Below are positions 1-11,984 of a DNA stretch of 32,413 nucleotides, piece by piece. The notes beneath the pieces were generated by a model. The model did not search any database and was not told the DNA's origin. It saw nothing but the letters and a program-made list of their open reading frames with translations. Location of the stretch: NCBI GenBank assembly GCA_021307315.1, contig JAJSPD010000183.1:1-32413 (forward strand), given 5' to 3'. This DNA comes from Bisporella sp. PMI_857 (lineage: Eukaryota; Ascomycota; Leotiomycetes; Helotiales; Helotiaceae). Position numbers and translations under genes: made by a program. Positions within the stretch are counted from its first letter, which is position 1, and each line of letters starts with the position of its first letter.

Positions 1-1808
1 GTTGTCGCGATTGACGCCCGGCCATCCTGTCGCCTCTTCATTATGGTTGAAAGCACCTCCATCTGCAGCTGAAAGTCCCACAGATAACCCAGGAGTGGCT
101 TTCCATCAACGATCTGGGTCCCCAGGAGGCTCCGCTCTGTTGTTTGAGTGAATCCATGGCCACCGGTGGTAGTGACCCAGACTGCCTCGTCCAGTTTGGC
201 AGTTGACGGAATGCTGACAGAGTTTGGCTGCTCGGACGCCCATTCACACAGTTCTCGCACCTCACGAAAGAAGCGAAAAATACTCCGGGGCAGCAGTGTA
301 GGTGATTCCATAGGGTGAGCCAGTCGACGCGAGGAAAGCTCCATAAAGTGTGTGCCCACCCTGTCAATTTCGCAGAGAAGAATGGCCTTGACACTAAGAA
401 TGCCTGGACTTGACACGTCTACCTCAGGATAGACGTATGGCTCTCTATTTCCCCCTCCTGCGTTGAACATAGGAAAACATCCGGAACGGTATCCATGCGG
501 GATGACTATATTTACAGACCAGTCTGGTACCCAGGAAGGGAGTCCGTGTATCCTCTTTGTCTCCATCTGGGAGAGTAATAAAGTGTCTATAGGTGGAGTT
601 CCAATGGAGGCGTCGAAGAGTAGGCGGGTGAAATCGGTAAAAATCGTGGCGGCAGGTAAGTTGTAATCCGTCACCAGGCGCTCTGAAACCGGATCACCGT
701 CGGAGACGAGTCCCCTTAGGGCATAGATGGTGTCTTTGGGATTCGAAAACCCAAGTCGGACCCACGGCCCATGCACCATGATGTCGACGTTGAACCTGGT
801 GACGAGATTTGCCAATCCCCGACGCATCATGACGCTCTGTTCCTCCAGGGATGGTCTCAGAGCCGCGGCACGTTCCCGGAAGATGCGAAAAACAACCGTG
901 GTCCCATTGAGGGCGTTGTGAATTGCCTCCTTATCCCATTTTGCTTGGTGATGCTCCAACGGACTTCCCTCTTCCAAGTGCTGGCCACTAGACGCCAGCA
1001 TTCTGAAGTGGCTTGCAACTTCTAGCGCGTTAACTGAGCAACTGCGCCTTCCACATACAAATATCATGTTCGGTCCCAGACAGGCCTCCTGGATAATCCA
1101 TATGCGACGGAACCACCGGCGTAGGCAAATATCTAGGAATCCACGCTGAGGGAACCGACCCCAGTGTTCCCGGGTTAACTCAACCATGTTTTTGACGTCT
1201 TGCCCGAGCATCTCACTGTCACTGAAGTTGGTACGCTTCTCCATCGTAGCCTCGAGAATACGGGAAAGTCGCTGGGGTTGTTGGATAAGTTGGAGAAGAA
1301 GTTCGTTCCCGGATATCCGGGGAAGAAAGTCGAATAATGCGTCAGTATACTTAGTGGCGACATCAAGCCAGGCTACGACACACACGCAATTACGATAGAT
1401 GTCGCCCATGAGGCTGATCTGCTGACTCTTGTCGCTTTTATCTCGCTGGTTGATGCAGACCTGGTCAACGAAGAGCGGCAGGGATTGGCCCCGAGATCGA
1501 AGGTAACGTAGCGCAGTAGAGAGCGCTGGAGAGATGAGCAGCTGACTTAGGCTTCCATCCGATTCTTCAATCAGAATCCTGTCCTTTCTTTGGCGGGTGT
1601 ATGGACTCGGATCAATGGAGCCTTCCCAGCAGTATGATAGGGCATTGTAGCGACAGCCCTCGTCGATGTTCATGACCTCAATACGGCCACGTAGGATGCC
1701 GGAGAGGTCGCCTCCAGGCGTTTGGTCCTCCGGTCTCTGAGGAAACAGATGGAAGACTCGGAATGACTTGGTGTTTGGCGGTAGCCTGCCATACTTATAT
1801 GTTGCCAT
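1..1808 (-). CDS. HET-domain (heterokaryon incompatibility) protein, C-terminus beyond window edge
   Basis: An uninterrupted reading frame runs from an ATG at 1808 to base 1, giving 602 residues without a stop, so the gene is truncated only by the window. The N-terminus (MATYKYGRLPP) leads into HET-domain landmarks: YNALSYCWEGS at about residues 54-64, VDQVCINQRDKSDKS at about 115-129, then GDIYRNC and RRWFRRIWIIQEA. These are the conserved motifs of PF06985. HET proteins mediate non-self recognition and cell death after hyphal fusion, or act more generally in fungal immunity. The C-terminal part is variable and not recognised. No intron is needed. It lies outside the cluster by function and points away from it, so co-regulation is not suggested. 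Family confidence is high; the partner and exact role are unknown. Confidence 0.9.
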   Translation of the reverse strand, partial: MATYKYGRLPPNTKSFRVFHLFPQRPEDQTPGGDLSGILRGRIEVMNIDEGCRYNALSYCWEGSIDPSPYTRQRKDRILIEESDGSLSQLLISPALSTALRYLRSRGQSLPLFVDQVCINQRDKSDKSQQISLMGDIYRNCVCVVAWLDVATKYTDALFDFLPRISGNELLLQLIQQPQRLSRILEATMEKRTNFSDSEMLGQDVKNMVELTREHWGRFPQRGFLDICLRRWFRRIWIIQEACLGPNMIFVCGRRSCSVNALEVASHFRMLASSGQHLEEGSPLEHHQAKWDKEAIHNALNGTTVVFRIFRERAAALRPSLEEQSVMMRRGLANLVTRFNVDIMVHGPWVRLGFSNPKDTIYALRGLVSDGDPVSERLVTDYNLPAATIFTDFTRLLFDASIGTPPIDTLLLSQMETKRIHGLPSWVPDWSVNIVIPHGYRSGCFPMFNAGGGNREPYVYPEVDVSSPGILSVKAILLCEIDRVGTHFMELSSRRLAHPMESPTLLPRSIFRFFREVRELCEWASEQPNSVSIPSTAKLDEAVWVTTTGGHGFTQTTERSLLGTQIVDGKPLLGYLWDFQLQMEVLSTIMKRRQDGRASIAT

Positions 1809-2310
1809 GTAGGATTGCACTTCTGGACGAGGCACAGGCGTAAAGTAAAGCGAGACCCATTTTCGGAACACCGGGAACATGGCGGAAGCGGTGAATGCGG
1901 CTCTGCCAACTAAAGGATAAGGGAATACGGGTATGGGGATGGATGTACGGCGTTGTGCTGAAAGGTCTCAGGTCCACGATTCGCAGCGGGCCGGAACGTT
2001 CCAGATAGCCCCACTCCCAGAACGAATCACATCCTACTCCGTCCATCTTTTCCAGTTCTGTTACAGGCAGAGACCGAAACTGTGAAAGTGCCTACTTCCT
2101 TAGGTGCAAGTCAACTGCTTGCCTTTCCTCCCATACAATACATAATACACTAATAGTCGGACTTAACGTCGCGACTAAAGAGGCCCCACCTTTAGTTGGG
2201 GAAAGCGAGTGTCCACCGTCGCACACCGACTTTACACCCAAATCAACAGCGCAGATTTCCCGGTTACAGCTACCAGACTCTAAATACGCAGTTAAGGATA
2301 TACTTTCATT
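1809..2310. other. Intergenic, upstream of HET gene
   Basis: About 500 bp without a convincing gene. Short open frames on the minus strand overlap the HET 5' end in other frames and look like shadows. A small hairpin is visible: ACTAAAG at 2174-2180 pairs with CTTTAGT at 2190-2196. Presumably this holds the HET promoter. Confidence 0.5.
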
Positions 2311-2727
2311 CTATTCCACCATAATAAAATCAGCATTCCCCGCAATAGAATCTATTGGGACCACTGACCTAGGCAGTGAAGAGCACAAATCTATTCTACT
2401 GCCCCCTGATATCTCCTGTCTTCCCTCTATCTCTTCATCTGTACCCTCAATACCCTCTGAAGCTCCTTGTATGGCTAATTGACTAAGAGGGTTTCGCTTT
2501 GCCCGGAAAGATTGTTCTTCGGCTAGGATTGCAGGGTCAATTGGGACCTCCGTAAATAGCGTAGGATTATCTGATGGTAGACGGTTTAATTCTACCTGCT
2601 CTTGTGCTGGCTTGTCATATAATGACTGAAGACTTATACGGATAGCCTCTGGCTCTTCCAGCGTGGGGTTCTTTTGAGGATCGCGGATCGGTGTCCATAT
2701 CCGAGGGGTAAGTTGTATACCAAGCAA
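2311..2727 (-). CDS. Hypothetical 138-aa ORF, possibly a repeat-derived fragment
   Basis: An ATG-initiated frame of 138 codons. The product is acidic and Pro/Glu-rich (for example TPIRDPQKNPTLEEPEAI and PAQEQVELNRLPSDN), with a low-complexity acidic segment (EGTDEEIEGRQEI) and no membrane segment or signal peptide. I do not recognise a family. The composition looks like a genuine protein more than a random frame, and it sits beside AT-rich repeat-like DNA between a HET gene and the cluster edge. It could be the tail of a transposon ORF or of a degraded gene. It may not be expressed. Confidence 0.3.
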   Translation of the reverse strand: MLGIQLTPRIWTPIRDPQKNPTLEEPEAIRISLQSLYDKPAQEQVELNRLPSDNPTLFTEVPIDPAILAEEQSFRAKRNPLSQLAIQGASEGIEGTDEEIEGRQEISGGSRIDLCSSLPRSVVPIDSIAGNADFIMVE

Positions 2728-2797
2728 GCTTTTTAATTACACTTTTGTCTTAACATATGATATTGTTTCTTCGCTTCTAGAGAAAAGGAAGCTTTTC

Positions 2798-2893
2798 AAT
2801 CAACTATATTCATAGTGTCTGTTGATACACTACATTTAGGCCTTGGCTACTAATGGGCACTTACTCTACATCAACAGACTTTGTGTAGTTGAT

Positions 2894-2894
<1 letters not shown>
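2798..2894. repeat. 97-bp palindromic (MITE-like) element abutting the halogenase stop codon
   Basis: The two ends are an imperfect inverted repeat. AATCAACTA (2798-2806) pairs with TAGTTGATT (2886-2894), and GTCTGTTGAT (2817-2826) pairs exactly with ATCAACAGAC (2870-2879). The right end overlaps the halogenase stop codon (TAA, complement of 2894-2896). No clear target-site duplication is visible. A 16-nt string overlapping its right end (2886-2901) recurs at 12691-12706. Confidence 0.5.
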
Positions 2895-5398
<2,504 letters not shown>

Positions 5399-5794
5399 TA
5401 ACGTACTTTGATAAGCAAACCGTATCTACATGCAACCCGTGTTTTTGATTTTTACCGCAAAAACGTCCAAAATTGCACCTTAGAAATTTCAATAATAAAC
5501 CTTAAAATAGTATTTTGAGTACTTTCTATAATACAATGCTATATTATTAGTTTATAGGTTAAAAACCCCCCATTATTTTTAGCTTTTAATATTTCATATT
5601 TAATTGATTTAGGTAGTTTAAAAACTTCAAACTTTATACAGTTATTAAAATAGTTATAACTTATTAAATTCAAAGTTTAGAGCTAACACTATATGTAATT
5701 ATTAAAATTGCTAAAGTGCAATTTTCGGCGTTTTTACAGTAAATATCAAAAACACGGGCTGCATGCAAATACAGTTCGCTTATCAAGTACGTTA
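5399..5794. repeat. 396-bp AT-rich element with ~100-bp terminal inverted repeats
   Basis: The left arm starts TAACGTACTTTGATAAGC at 5399. The right arm ends with its imperfect reverse complement, GTACGTTA at 5787-5794. The arms pair over about 100 bp (shared blocks include CCCGTGTTTTTGAT and AAAATTGCAC) with scattered, mostly transition-type differences. The interior, about 5500-5700, is strongly A+T rich and non-coding. This is consistent with a non-autonomous DNA transposon or foldback element mutated by RIP. No transposase is encoded. Confidence 0.75.
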
Positions 5795-6048
5795 AGCTTT
5801 AAATATTAAAGCCCTATAAGCACTAACACAAGGATGCTGGCCCTATTTCTCGTTGTCTAGCCAGGTTTATTTCTATCTTGGCGAGTCGCTACCCCTGCTA
5901 GCGTGGATTATGACTTTTGAATGGAACCTCGTATACAGCATTAATTGGTCACTAAGCCTAGCCCACCCCGGATATGTAGAAGGTTGAGTGCAGCCGTCGG
6001 GGCGTATTAACCCGTGTACGGAGATATCCCTTGAATTGGTTGTGGATA

Positions 6049-6269
6049 CAGTAGTGTTCGAAATCGGCTTCAGTCCCACACTAATGATTTAAATATTTAC
6101 GCCACAGTTCTGAGACAACTAGTAGTATTATGGCTAGCAAACATGATGACCTGGACTAATGTAGGTCATCATGCTTGGCTAGCCAAAATTTGCGCTACTT
6201 TGTCGTAGAGCTGTGGCGTAAACATTAAAATCATTGGTGTGGGACTGAAGCTGATTTCGAACACTACTG
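6049..6269. repeat. 221-bp near-perfect palindrome (foldback/MITE-like)
   Basis: The arms begin CAGTAGTGTTCGAAATC at 6049 and end with its reverse complement, closing at CACTACTG (6262-6269). They pair over about 105 bp on each side of a roughly 10-bp centre near 6155-6165. Matching blocks include GGCTTCAGTCCCACAC, TTTACGCCACAG and CATGATGACCT. Homology stops abruptly outside both ends. The same short peptide start (MGLKxISNTT) can be read outward from both arms, an artefact of the symmetry. No transposase is encoded. Confidence 0.8.
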
Positions 6270-6506
6270 GACTGCGTTTAGCCCTGATTTCAAATCGCCT
6301 TGGTCTTATTTTCAATCACCAAAACGTGCTGAAACCAACAATTACATATCAGCACCGCCAGCTCAGCATATCACCACATACCGCAGCCCTCTTCCATATT
6401 GCTGCCATATCAACGATTTTTGTAGCCATCTATCCTCTAATCTTATTACCAGACGAAAGGCGCTACGCTCTTCTACACTTTCCATTTATTTTCCACATCT
6501 TCAGAA

Positions 6507-7476
6507 ATGTCCTCAATCAAGAACGTTGTGGTCATTGGAGCTGGCGGCCATCTTGGCCCTTCCATCCTCGCCGCCTTCGACAGTGACCCTAACTTTACCG
6601 TTTCTATCCTGTCCCGCAAGTCCTCCACTCAAACGTTCCCCGCTCACATCACTGTTCATCGCGTTAGCGACGACTACCCTGAAGCCGAACTCCTCGAAGC
6701 CTTCAGAGGCCAAGATGCCGTTGTCTCCACTATCGCCACTGCCAGTGCTGGTCAGCAACATGCTATCATTGATGCCGCGGTCAAGGCCGGGGTGAAGCGC
6801 TTCGTACCTTCGGAGTTTGGTAGCGACACACGTAACGACAAGGCTATGGCCCTCCTCCCGCAATACTTCAAAGGTAAGGCGGATGCAGTCGACTATCTTA
6901 AGTCCAAAGAGAACACGGGCCTCACTTGGACTGCTTTTGTAACGGGCTGCTTTTTTGAATTGTAAGTTGCTCAAGACCTCACAGACTGCTAGATATCTCT
7001 TCCGGAGATTATATGCTCATATTAACTACAGAGCCGTACAAGCCTTCATGGGATTCGACCTCCAAGCCCATAGAGCCCTCCTCTTCAACAAAGGTACAGA
7101 CACCTGGTCCACCACGACCCTCCCCTCAATAGGTCTCGCCGTCAGAAACGCTATGCTCCTCCCCGCCGAAACCGCTAATAAGTACATCTTCATCGACTCC
7201 TTCACCGTCTCTCAAGCTCAGATCCTAGCCTCCCTTGAAAAGCTCACAGCGACAAAATGGGAAGTCAATTACGTGGACGCTGAGAAGCAGAAGAAGCACG
7301 GATTGGAGAAGATGTCGCAGGGCGATTTTAGTGGTGCGATGAGTTTGATTCAGTATATTAATGGTGTGCATGGTCATGGTGGGAATTATGCCGAGTATGA
7401 GAAGACGCAGAACGGGTTGTTGTCTTTGCCTAAGGAGAATTTGGATGAGGTGCTAGCCGGCATTTTGGAAAATTGA
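6507..7476 (+). CDS. NmrA / isoflavone-reductase-like NAD(P)-binding protein
   Basis: Two exons, 6507-6961 and 7032-7476, joined across a 70-nt intron (donor GTAAGT, acceptor TACAG), giving 299 aa. The N-terminus is a Rossmann fold with GAGGHLG at residues 11-17 (GxxGxxG). The signature RFVPSEFGSD, typical of isoflavone-reductase/NmrA-like proteins, follows at about 106-115, and a GCFFEL segment crosses the splice. Members are NADPH-dependent reductases or NADP-sensing proteins; several fungal polyketide clusters contain one acting on aromatic intermediates. The ATG fits closely before the first beta strand. It is 0.5 kb upstream of the FAD monooxygenase on the same strand. I found no AflR-type site directly upstream, and a palindromic repeat sits about 240 bp before the start, so cluster membership is likely but not certain. 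Confidence 0.88.
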
Positions 7477-7980
7477 GAGTGATTACTTTTCGAATCCATA
7501 TTAGGTGATAAGTAAAATAAGAGAGGTGCATGAAGCTATATATAATCCACTTCAAAGAAAAGTGCGTTAATTTTTGGGTAATTCAATTATATTCCCTTCA
7601 CAATTTTCAAAAGGCAAAAGTACAAAATTCATTGCGATACAAAAGACGTCAAGAATAAGTAGCAGGCACTGTCACGCCAAACATGCGCAGGCTAACTCTA
7701 GGTTTCAATCTATCAGCTCCATGGGGGCGGCGGAACTCATCCCCATACCCCGTAGTTTTCGGATCCCGAAATACTCTTCTGGCTCCTAATCTAAATTTTA
7801 ACACCCAGAAATTCAAATACCATGATACTGCACGAGATTGCCAGGCCGTAGCGCACCTACATCCTTTTCCAAGCTTTCCGGACTGTGTATAGTACGGACA
7901 CCGTTCTGTCTCAACTTTGCATAATTCCCACCTTTGTGCGCTTTAGAATCTGTGTATCTTCACCGATATAATCGCAACTC
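7477..7980. other. Intergenic, FAD monooxygenase promoter
   Basis: About 500 bp with no convincing gene. It holds the AflR-type palindrome at 7759-7769. Short open frames here (7574-7892) show no family features and overlap each other, so they are not annotated. Confidence 0.5.
7759..7769 (+). promoter_or_regulatory. AflR-type binding site (TCG-GATCC-CGA)
   Basis: TCGGATCCCGA matches TCGSWNNSCGR exactly and sits inside a near-palindrome, TTCGGATCCCGAA. It lies 212 bp upstream of the FAD monooxygenase ATG, a plausible distance for a fungal upstream activating site. Its partner regulator would be the AflR-like protein at 15870-17303. Confidence 0.55.
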
Positions 7981-9195
7981 ATGGACCCCATCCTCATAAT
8001 TGGCTCTGGCCTCAGTGGCCTCGCCCTCGCCCAAGGCCTCCACAAATCATCTATACCATTCAAGATCTATGAGCGAGAAATACCAGACAATGTTCGCTCG
8101 CAAGGCTATCGAATCCGTCTGCACGGGGAGGGGCTCTCTGCTCTTCGTGCAGTCCTGACAGATGATATCTGGAATCTCTTCGAGGAAACGTGTGCCGCGA
8201 CGGTACTTGGACCACTTCCGAATTTCAACGCTGTTAATTGCACGTTTTCGGCAGCCAATTTTGGCACTCATAATCCACAAAGCAAGGTTGCGCAGAGTGA
8301 ACAGAAACCTTATACGGTAGATCGTGGGATTTTACGAGAGGTGCTTTTAACTGGTTTAGAGAAACACATCGTTTATAACAAGCAGTACTCTCACTACGTA
8401 CTCACCGATTCAAGTGTGACAGCACATTTTGCAGACGGCACAACAGAAAAAGGCTCCTTACTCGTGGGTGCAGATGGGGTGCGCTCAGTGGTCCGCAGAC
8501 AATATCTTCCCCAGATCAAAGTCCTGGACACCAAGAGCCGCCCCATATATGGCAAGACACCCCTGACCCCTGCTTTCTTGGAAAGTATACTGCCCAAAGC
8601 AATTGAATGCTTGTCCTTTGTGAGGGACCCGGTGTCGGGGAGCGTGACTTTGATGGAGGTTATTCGGTTTAAGCCAAAAGAGGAACGAAAGGACAAGAGA
8701 GATCTACCATATGACTATGTGTACTGGGTTATGATACAGCCTGGTGGGAGTTCTGCTGCAAATGGTTACACAATGGAAGATTTCGCCAAGATGGGACCCG
8801 TGGAGCTGGTGAAGAGTTGGGCAGCACATTGGCATCCATCCCTACGGTCATTGATCGAGTATCAAGATCCCAAACAGACAGGAATGTTTCGCCTGCTCAG
8901 CTCTGATCCAGAGTCCATAGCGATACCGTGGGAATCAAATGGTCGAGTTACCATATTGGGTGATGCTGCACATGCCATGATGCCTTCTACGGCCAGTGGC
9001 GCGGTGACTGCGCTTAGGGATGCCGAACTCCTGACGAAATTGATCGAGGAGCAAGGAATTAGCAAGGAAAGCATTGGAAGGTATGAGGAGGAAATGAGGA
9101 AGTATGCGAGCGAAGCTGTAGCGCTGAGCGCTAAGATAGGGGAGGTGAGTTTTGGGCTGGGGGCTCTGAAAGATTCGGAAGAGGCCGCTTGGTAG
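7981..9195 (+). CDS. FAD-dependent monooxygenase (aromatic hydroxylase, PF01494 type)
   Basis: A single-exon gene of 404 aa. The N-terminal dinucleotide fold has GSGLSG at residues 8-13 and an ERE at the end of beta-2 (31-33). The second FAD/NADPH motif is GADGVRSVVRRQYL at about 163-176, and the ribityl-binding motif GDAAHAMMP is at 327-335. This three-motif set identifies a group A flavoprotein monooxygenase. Such enzymes hydroxylate, epoxidise or oxidatively rearrange phenolic polyketides using NAD(P)H and O2. Length is normal and the ATG lies directly before the first strand. It is convergent with the alpha/beta hydrolase, and an AflR-type site is 212 bp upstream. The precise substrate cannot be read from sequence. 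Confidence 0.92.
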   Translation: MDPILIIGSGLSGLALAQGLHKSSIPFKIYEREIPDNVRSQGYRIRLHGEGLSALRAVLTDDIWNLFEETCAATVLGPLPNFNAVNCTFSAANFGTHNPQSKVAQSEQKPYTVDRGILREVLLTGLEKHIVYNKQYSHYVLTDSSVTAHFADGTTEKGSLLVGADGVRSVVRRQYLPQIKVLDTKSRPIYGKTPLTPAFLESILPKAIECLSFVRDPVSGSVTLMEVIRFKPKEERKDKRDLPYDYVYWVMIQPGGSSAANGYTMEDFAKMGPVELVKSWAAHWHPSLRSLIEYQDPKQTGMFRLLSSDPESIAIPWESNGRVTILGDAAHAMMPSTASGAVTALRDAELLTKLIEEQGISKESIGRYEEEMRKYASEAVALSAKIGEVSFGLGALKDSEEAAW

Positions 9196-9760
9196 ACAGC
9201 TTGTATATTCCTTCGTAGCACCCATGTTTTAGTTTGTGATGGAGAAAAATTTGGTTAATCAAGATTGCTGAGGAAAAAGTGGATTAAGAGTGGAATAAAT
9301 AAAGACATTGCTCCCTCAACGATTTCTAAACCCTGTATCTTTCTGCTACTAAACCTTGTTTCGGGAGCCACTATTTACAGGTTAGCCGATTTTATAGCTT
9401 CTTTAAGAATCAACTAGCTCGCTAATGGTTTGCAATCTCGTCAAGAGTCATCAGGCTTGTACCGTTTCAAGAGAGGGTAGCGTAGGTCTTCTAGTCTTGA
9501 ATATCTTATAAAAGTATTGTGCTTTGGCTAGATACAGAGTACAAAAGTGCCAGCAGAGAGTTGTCGGCACCAGAATCTGTGACCGGGATAGTGGCGAGAA
9601 ACTATTGGTAGCTTTATAGTGGCAAGAGAAGCTTGATGTGATAAGTATATTATTTAACTAGAGTGCTTCAGAAGGAAATGGTGTATGAGGTCTGTACGCA
9701 AGATAGCCGGGACAAGGCGCTAACTACGCCGCCACATATATGGAAGCAACTCTGGCCAGA
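9196..9760. other. Convergent intergenic spacer
   Basis: A 565-bp spacer between the 3' ends of the FAD monooxygenase and the alpha/beta hydrolase. I see no gene, repeat or strong structure; presumably it contains both terminators and polyadenylation regions. Confidence 0.5.
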
Positions 9761-10954
9761 CTAAAGCTTATTCCTGGCCAAAAAATCAAATATGGCCTGA
9801 TAACCAGCAGTGGCATTGTTGTGAAGTGTGAAGGCATGGCCGGTGTTTGGCTGGATGATGACGTCAATGACAGCGGCATTAGGGTAGGTTTCTGCCAAAG
9901 CTTTCGGGTCGGCCTCGGGTAACCCGTTGCAATCACCGGCACAGACGTAGAAATCGAACTCGGCTAACATGTATTGTACTGGTGCTTTGAGAGAAGGCCC
10001 TTTAAGCCCTAAGAGGTGGTAGGCCGAGGCGAACTCCCCAATTGGAATTGGTTGCTTGACGGCATCACCATAGTCGAGCATTTCTTTGGTGAACGCGGTG
10101 TTGGGATCGCCAGCGAAGAAAGTGGTTTGAATCCCACTCTTCTGACAAACAACGTAGCCACTCGGGCGATTAAACGGAGGAGAGCCGGCGTACTTGACGG
10201 CGAACGCCGCTATTCCAACCTTTCCAAAATATTTATTGGGGACAAAGCCTGTGATGATTGCTCCGTCGGTTAGATCACTGTACATGGCAATGAATGCGGA
10301 GGTGAGGAGGGACCCGAAGCTGTGACCTATGTGCACGACCTTGCTTGGTTTTGTCAATGTGTTGAATGCTGGATCGGCAGGCTTCGCTTTCCTTGCGAAG
10401 GTATACAGAGTGTTATTGCGCGCCATCAAGGTCAATTGTCGAAGAATCTCTAGTTCCAAAGGCGCCTGAACCACGTTATATGCGTCAGGTTTATCAGACT
10501 GGCCGACGCCCAGACGATCATAGGTGAGGATAGAGTATCCTGCCCTTAATGCTGCTTCGACATAGGACTGTTTCTCTCGATCGAGCTCGGGATCCCAATA
10601 TCTGGAGTCGCAATGCGCTCCATGAGTAGCAATCTGTAGGATATTCTGCTTATTTTTGGAAGAGTTGGGAACACATAGCTGGGCATGGATGATAAAAGTA
10701 CCAGAGGTAGTGGTGTTTTTGATTATCGTTTGTGCGCTTGCTGGAGTGCTCCGAGTATCGGAATAGATAGCCCAGGCTGTCGCTTCGATGTCATTGTCTA
10801 CCCTTGGATAGTGATAAACCGCGCTGTCTGAAGTAGCAAAGACTGGAATATCCAGTTGTTTGCAGCTGCCATGAGACCGTTGGAAGGAAGGGATGCTTAC
10901 AGCTGAGGTGCCATGGAGAACAAGCACAAGAGCTGTGATGAGAATGGTGGCCAT
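9761..10954 (-). CDS. Secreted alpha/beta hydrolase
   Basis: A single-exon gene of 397 aa. A hydrophobic N-terminus (MATILITALVLVLHGTSAVS) looks like a cleavable signal peptide, and several N-x-S/T sequons follow, so the protein is probably secreted. The fold is an alpha/beta hydrolase: oxyanion-region ATHGAHCDSRYWD at about 109-121, nucleophile elbow GHSFGS at 210-215 (Ser212), candidate acid in AEFDFYVCAGD (Asp334 or Asp341), and His373 in TGHAFTLHNN. Family members are esterases or lipase-like enzymes of broad specificity. In this cluster it could act on an exported ester or lactone, or be an unrelated resident gene. Flanked on its 5' side by the repeat spacer. Confidence 0.85.
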   Translation of the reverse strand: MATILITALVLVLHGTSAVSIPSFQRSHGSCKQLDIPVFATSDSAVYHYPRVDNDIEATAWAIYSDTRSTPASAQTIIKNTTTSGTFIIHAQLCVPNSSKNKQNILQIATHGAHCDSRYWDPELDREKQSYVEAALRAGYSILTYDRLGVGQSDKPDAYNVVQAPLELEILRQLTLMARNNTLYTFARKAKPADPAFNTLTKPSKVVHIGHSFGSLLTSAFIAMYSDLTDGAIITGFVPNKYFGKVGIAAFAVKYAGSPPFNRPSGYVVCQKSGIQTTFFAGDPNTAFTKEMLDYGDAVKQPIPIGEFASAYHLLGLKGPSLKAPVQYMLAEFDFYVCAGDCNGLPEADPKALAETYPNAAVIDVIIQPNTGHAFTLHNNATAGYQAIFDFLARNKL

Positions 10955-11434
10955 TGTATAAGCGTAGAGGGGTGATGTCGACGTGGATTGGGTAAGATGT
11001 TGATTTTAAAGGAGTATCTACAGAAACAATAAGTGACAATTGACGGTTTAAATAATGCTTGAGGCAGTAGCACTTGGCTTCTTCAGGTTAAGCACCTCTG
11101 CTACGAAGGTCGCACCGGCCGGCCGAATAGGGTAGACAGTCGTGACCCAAGCGCACGGATTTCGAGGCATTGTGCCGGACTTTAGCACAGCCTTCGCAAT
11201 TGTAGTGGCAGCTATGTTGGAGTTCCTGGTTAAATAATGAGGCTGGAAGGCATCGGGACAAAGTCCAACCTGCTGCATTGACCAGGGGTGTATTCATGAC
11301 CGATGTTACAATTAGTACGGGATGGGATAGGTACCTAGGGGAAGTTAAATGTCACGTGAGTTACCTAGCCTAGCCTTGAATAGCCTTGTTACGCAGCCTT
11401 GTGTGGCTCACAAGGGCGCCCAGTACAATGGTGT
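10955..11434. other. Promoter region of the alpha/beta hydrolase
   Basis: 480 bp without an assignable gene. A 76-codon minus-strand frame (11048-11278) reads protein-like in places (for example PRNPCAWVTTVYPIRPAGA), but a stop codon lies just upstream and there is no recognisable family, so it may be the tail of a lost gene. Its upstream side is occupied by the foldback element. Confidence 0.35.
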
Positions 11435-11616
11435 AGGTTTAATTTTTCTTAGTAAGCAGGCTTCCCCCCCACCAAAACACCAAAACACCAAAACAACACA
11501 ACCCCAAATAATTATTTTTACGGACCTGGAAAGCAACGCAGCGCGTCGATACAAACCCGTAAACTTTTTTCGTGCAATCTACTTTTTTGTTATACAATTC
11601 AGCTAATACCTAGCCG

Positions 11617-11730
11617 CTGTAGCCGCAAGCCTGTAACTACTGTAGCTGCAAGCTTGTTACTGCTGTAGCTGCAAGCCTGTAAATGTTGTAGGTGCGAGCT
11701 TGTAACCGCTGTAGCGTAAGCTTGTAGCTA
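11617..11730. repeat. 23-bp minisatellite, about 5 units
   Basis: Five consecutive units resembling CTGTAGCTGCAAGCCTGTAA plus three variable bases start at 11617, 11640, 11663, 11686 and 11709; the last is 22 bp. Units differ mostly by C/T and A/G changes. It lies in the left half of the foldback element. Confidence 0.8.
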
Positions 11731-11843
11731 ACTATAAGCTAAATACGCTATTTGCAGTTTTAATAATAATTCTAGTTCTCGTGAAAAAAAAGCGATTAGT
11801 ATTGCAAATTAAGTATTTATAAAAATATAAAAGTAAAACAATA

Positions 11844-11984
11844 CAGTCAAACCTGGTTATATCGGAATGAACTTTGGATTTGCCGAGCTTTAAGTAGCTA
11901 TAATAGACCTCGTTATATTGGAAGCCTCTATATATCGGAAAGTTGGTTTAGCACCGAGCGTTCAGATATAACCAAGTTTGACTG
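11844..11984. mobile_element. MITE copy 1 (pogo/Tc1-mariner-like, TA target sites)
   Basis: 141 bp bounded by terminal inverted repeats CAGTCAAACCTGGTTATAT and the matching ATATAACCAAGTTTGACTG, flanked on each side by TA (11842-11843 and 11985-11986). This is the form expected for a Tc1/mariner-pogo superfamily derivative. Non-coding. It is about 15 bp shorter than copy 2, lacking an internal CTCGTTATATCGGAA block, and lies in opposite orientation to it. It is nested in the larger foldback element. Confidence 0.85.

Noticed and set aside
771..1398. Plus-strand open frames across the HET gene
   Set aside because: They lie antisense to a 602-codon open frame with clear HET motifs and show no family features.
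5873..6586. Two frames starting MGLKxISNTT on opposite strands
   Set aside because: The shared start is produced by the palindrome arms, not by homologous genes.
11048..11297. Overlapping minus-strand frames of 69-76 codons
   Set aside because: Short, an upstream stop close by, no recognised family; noted only as a possible remnant in the intergenic entry.
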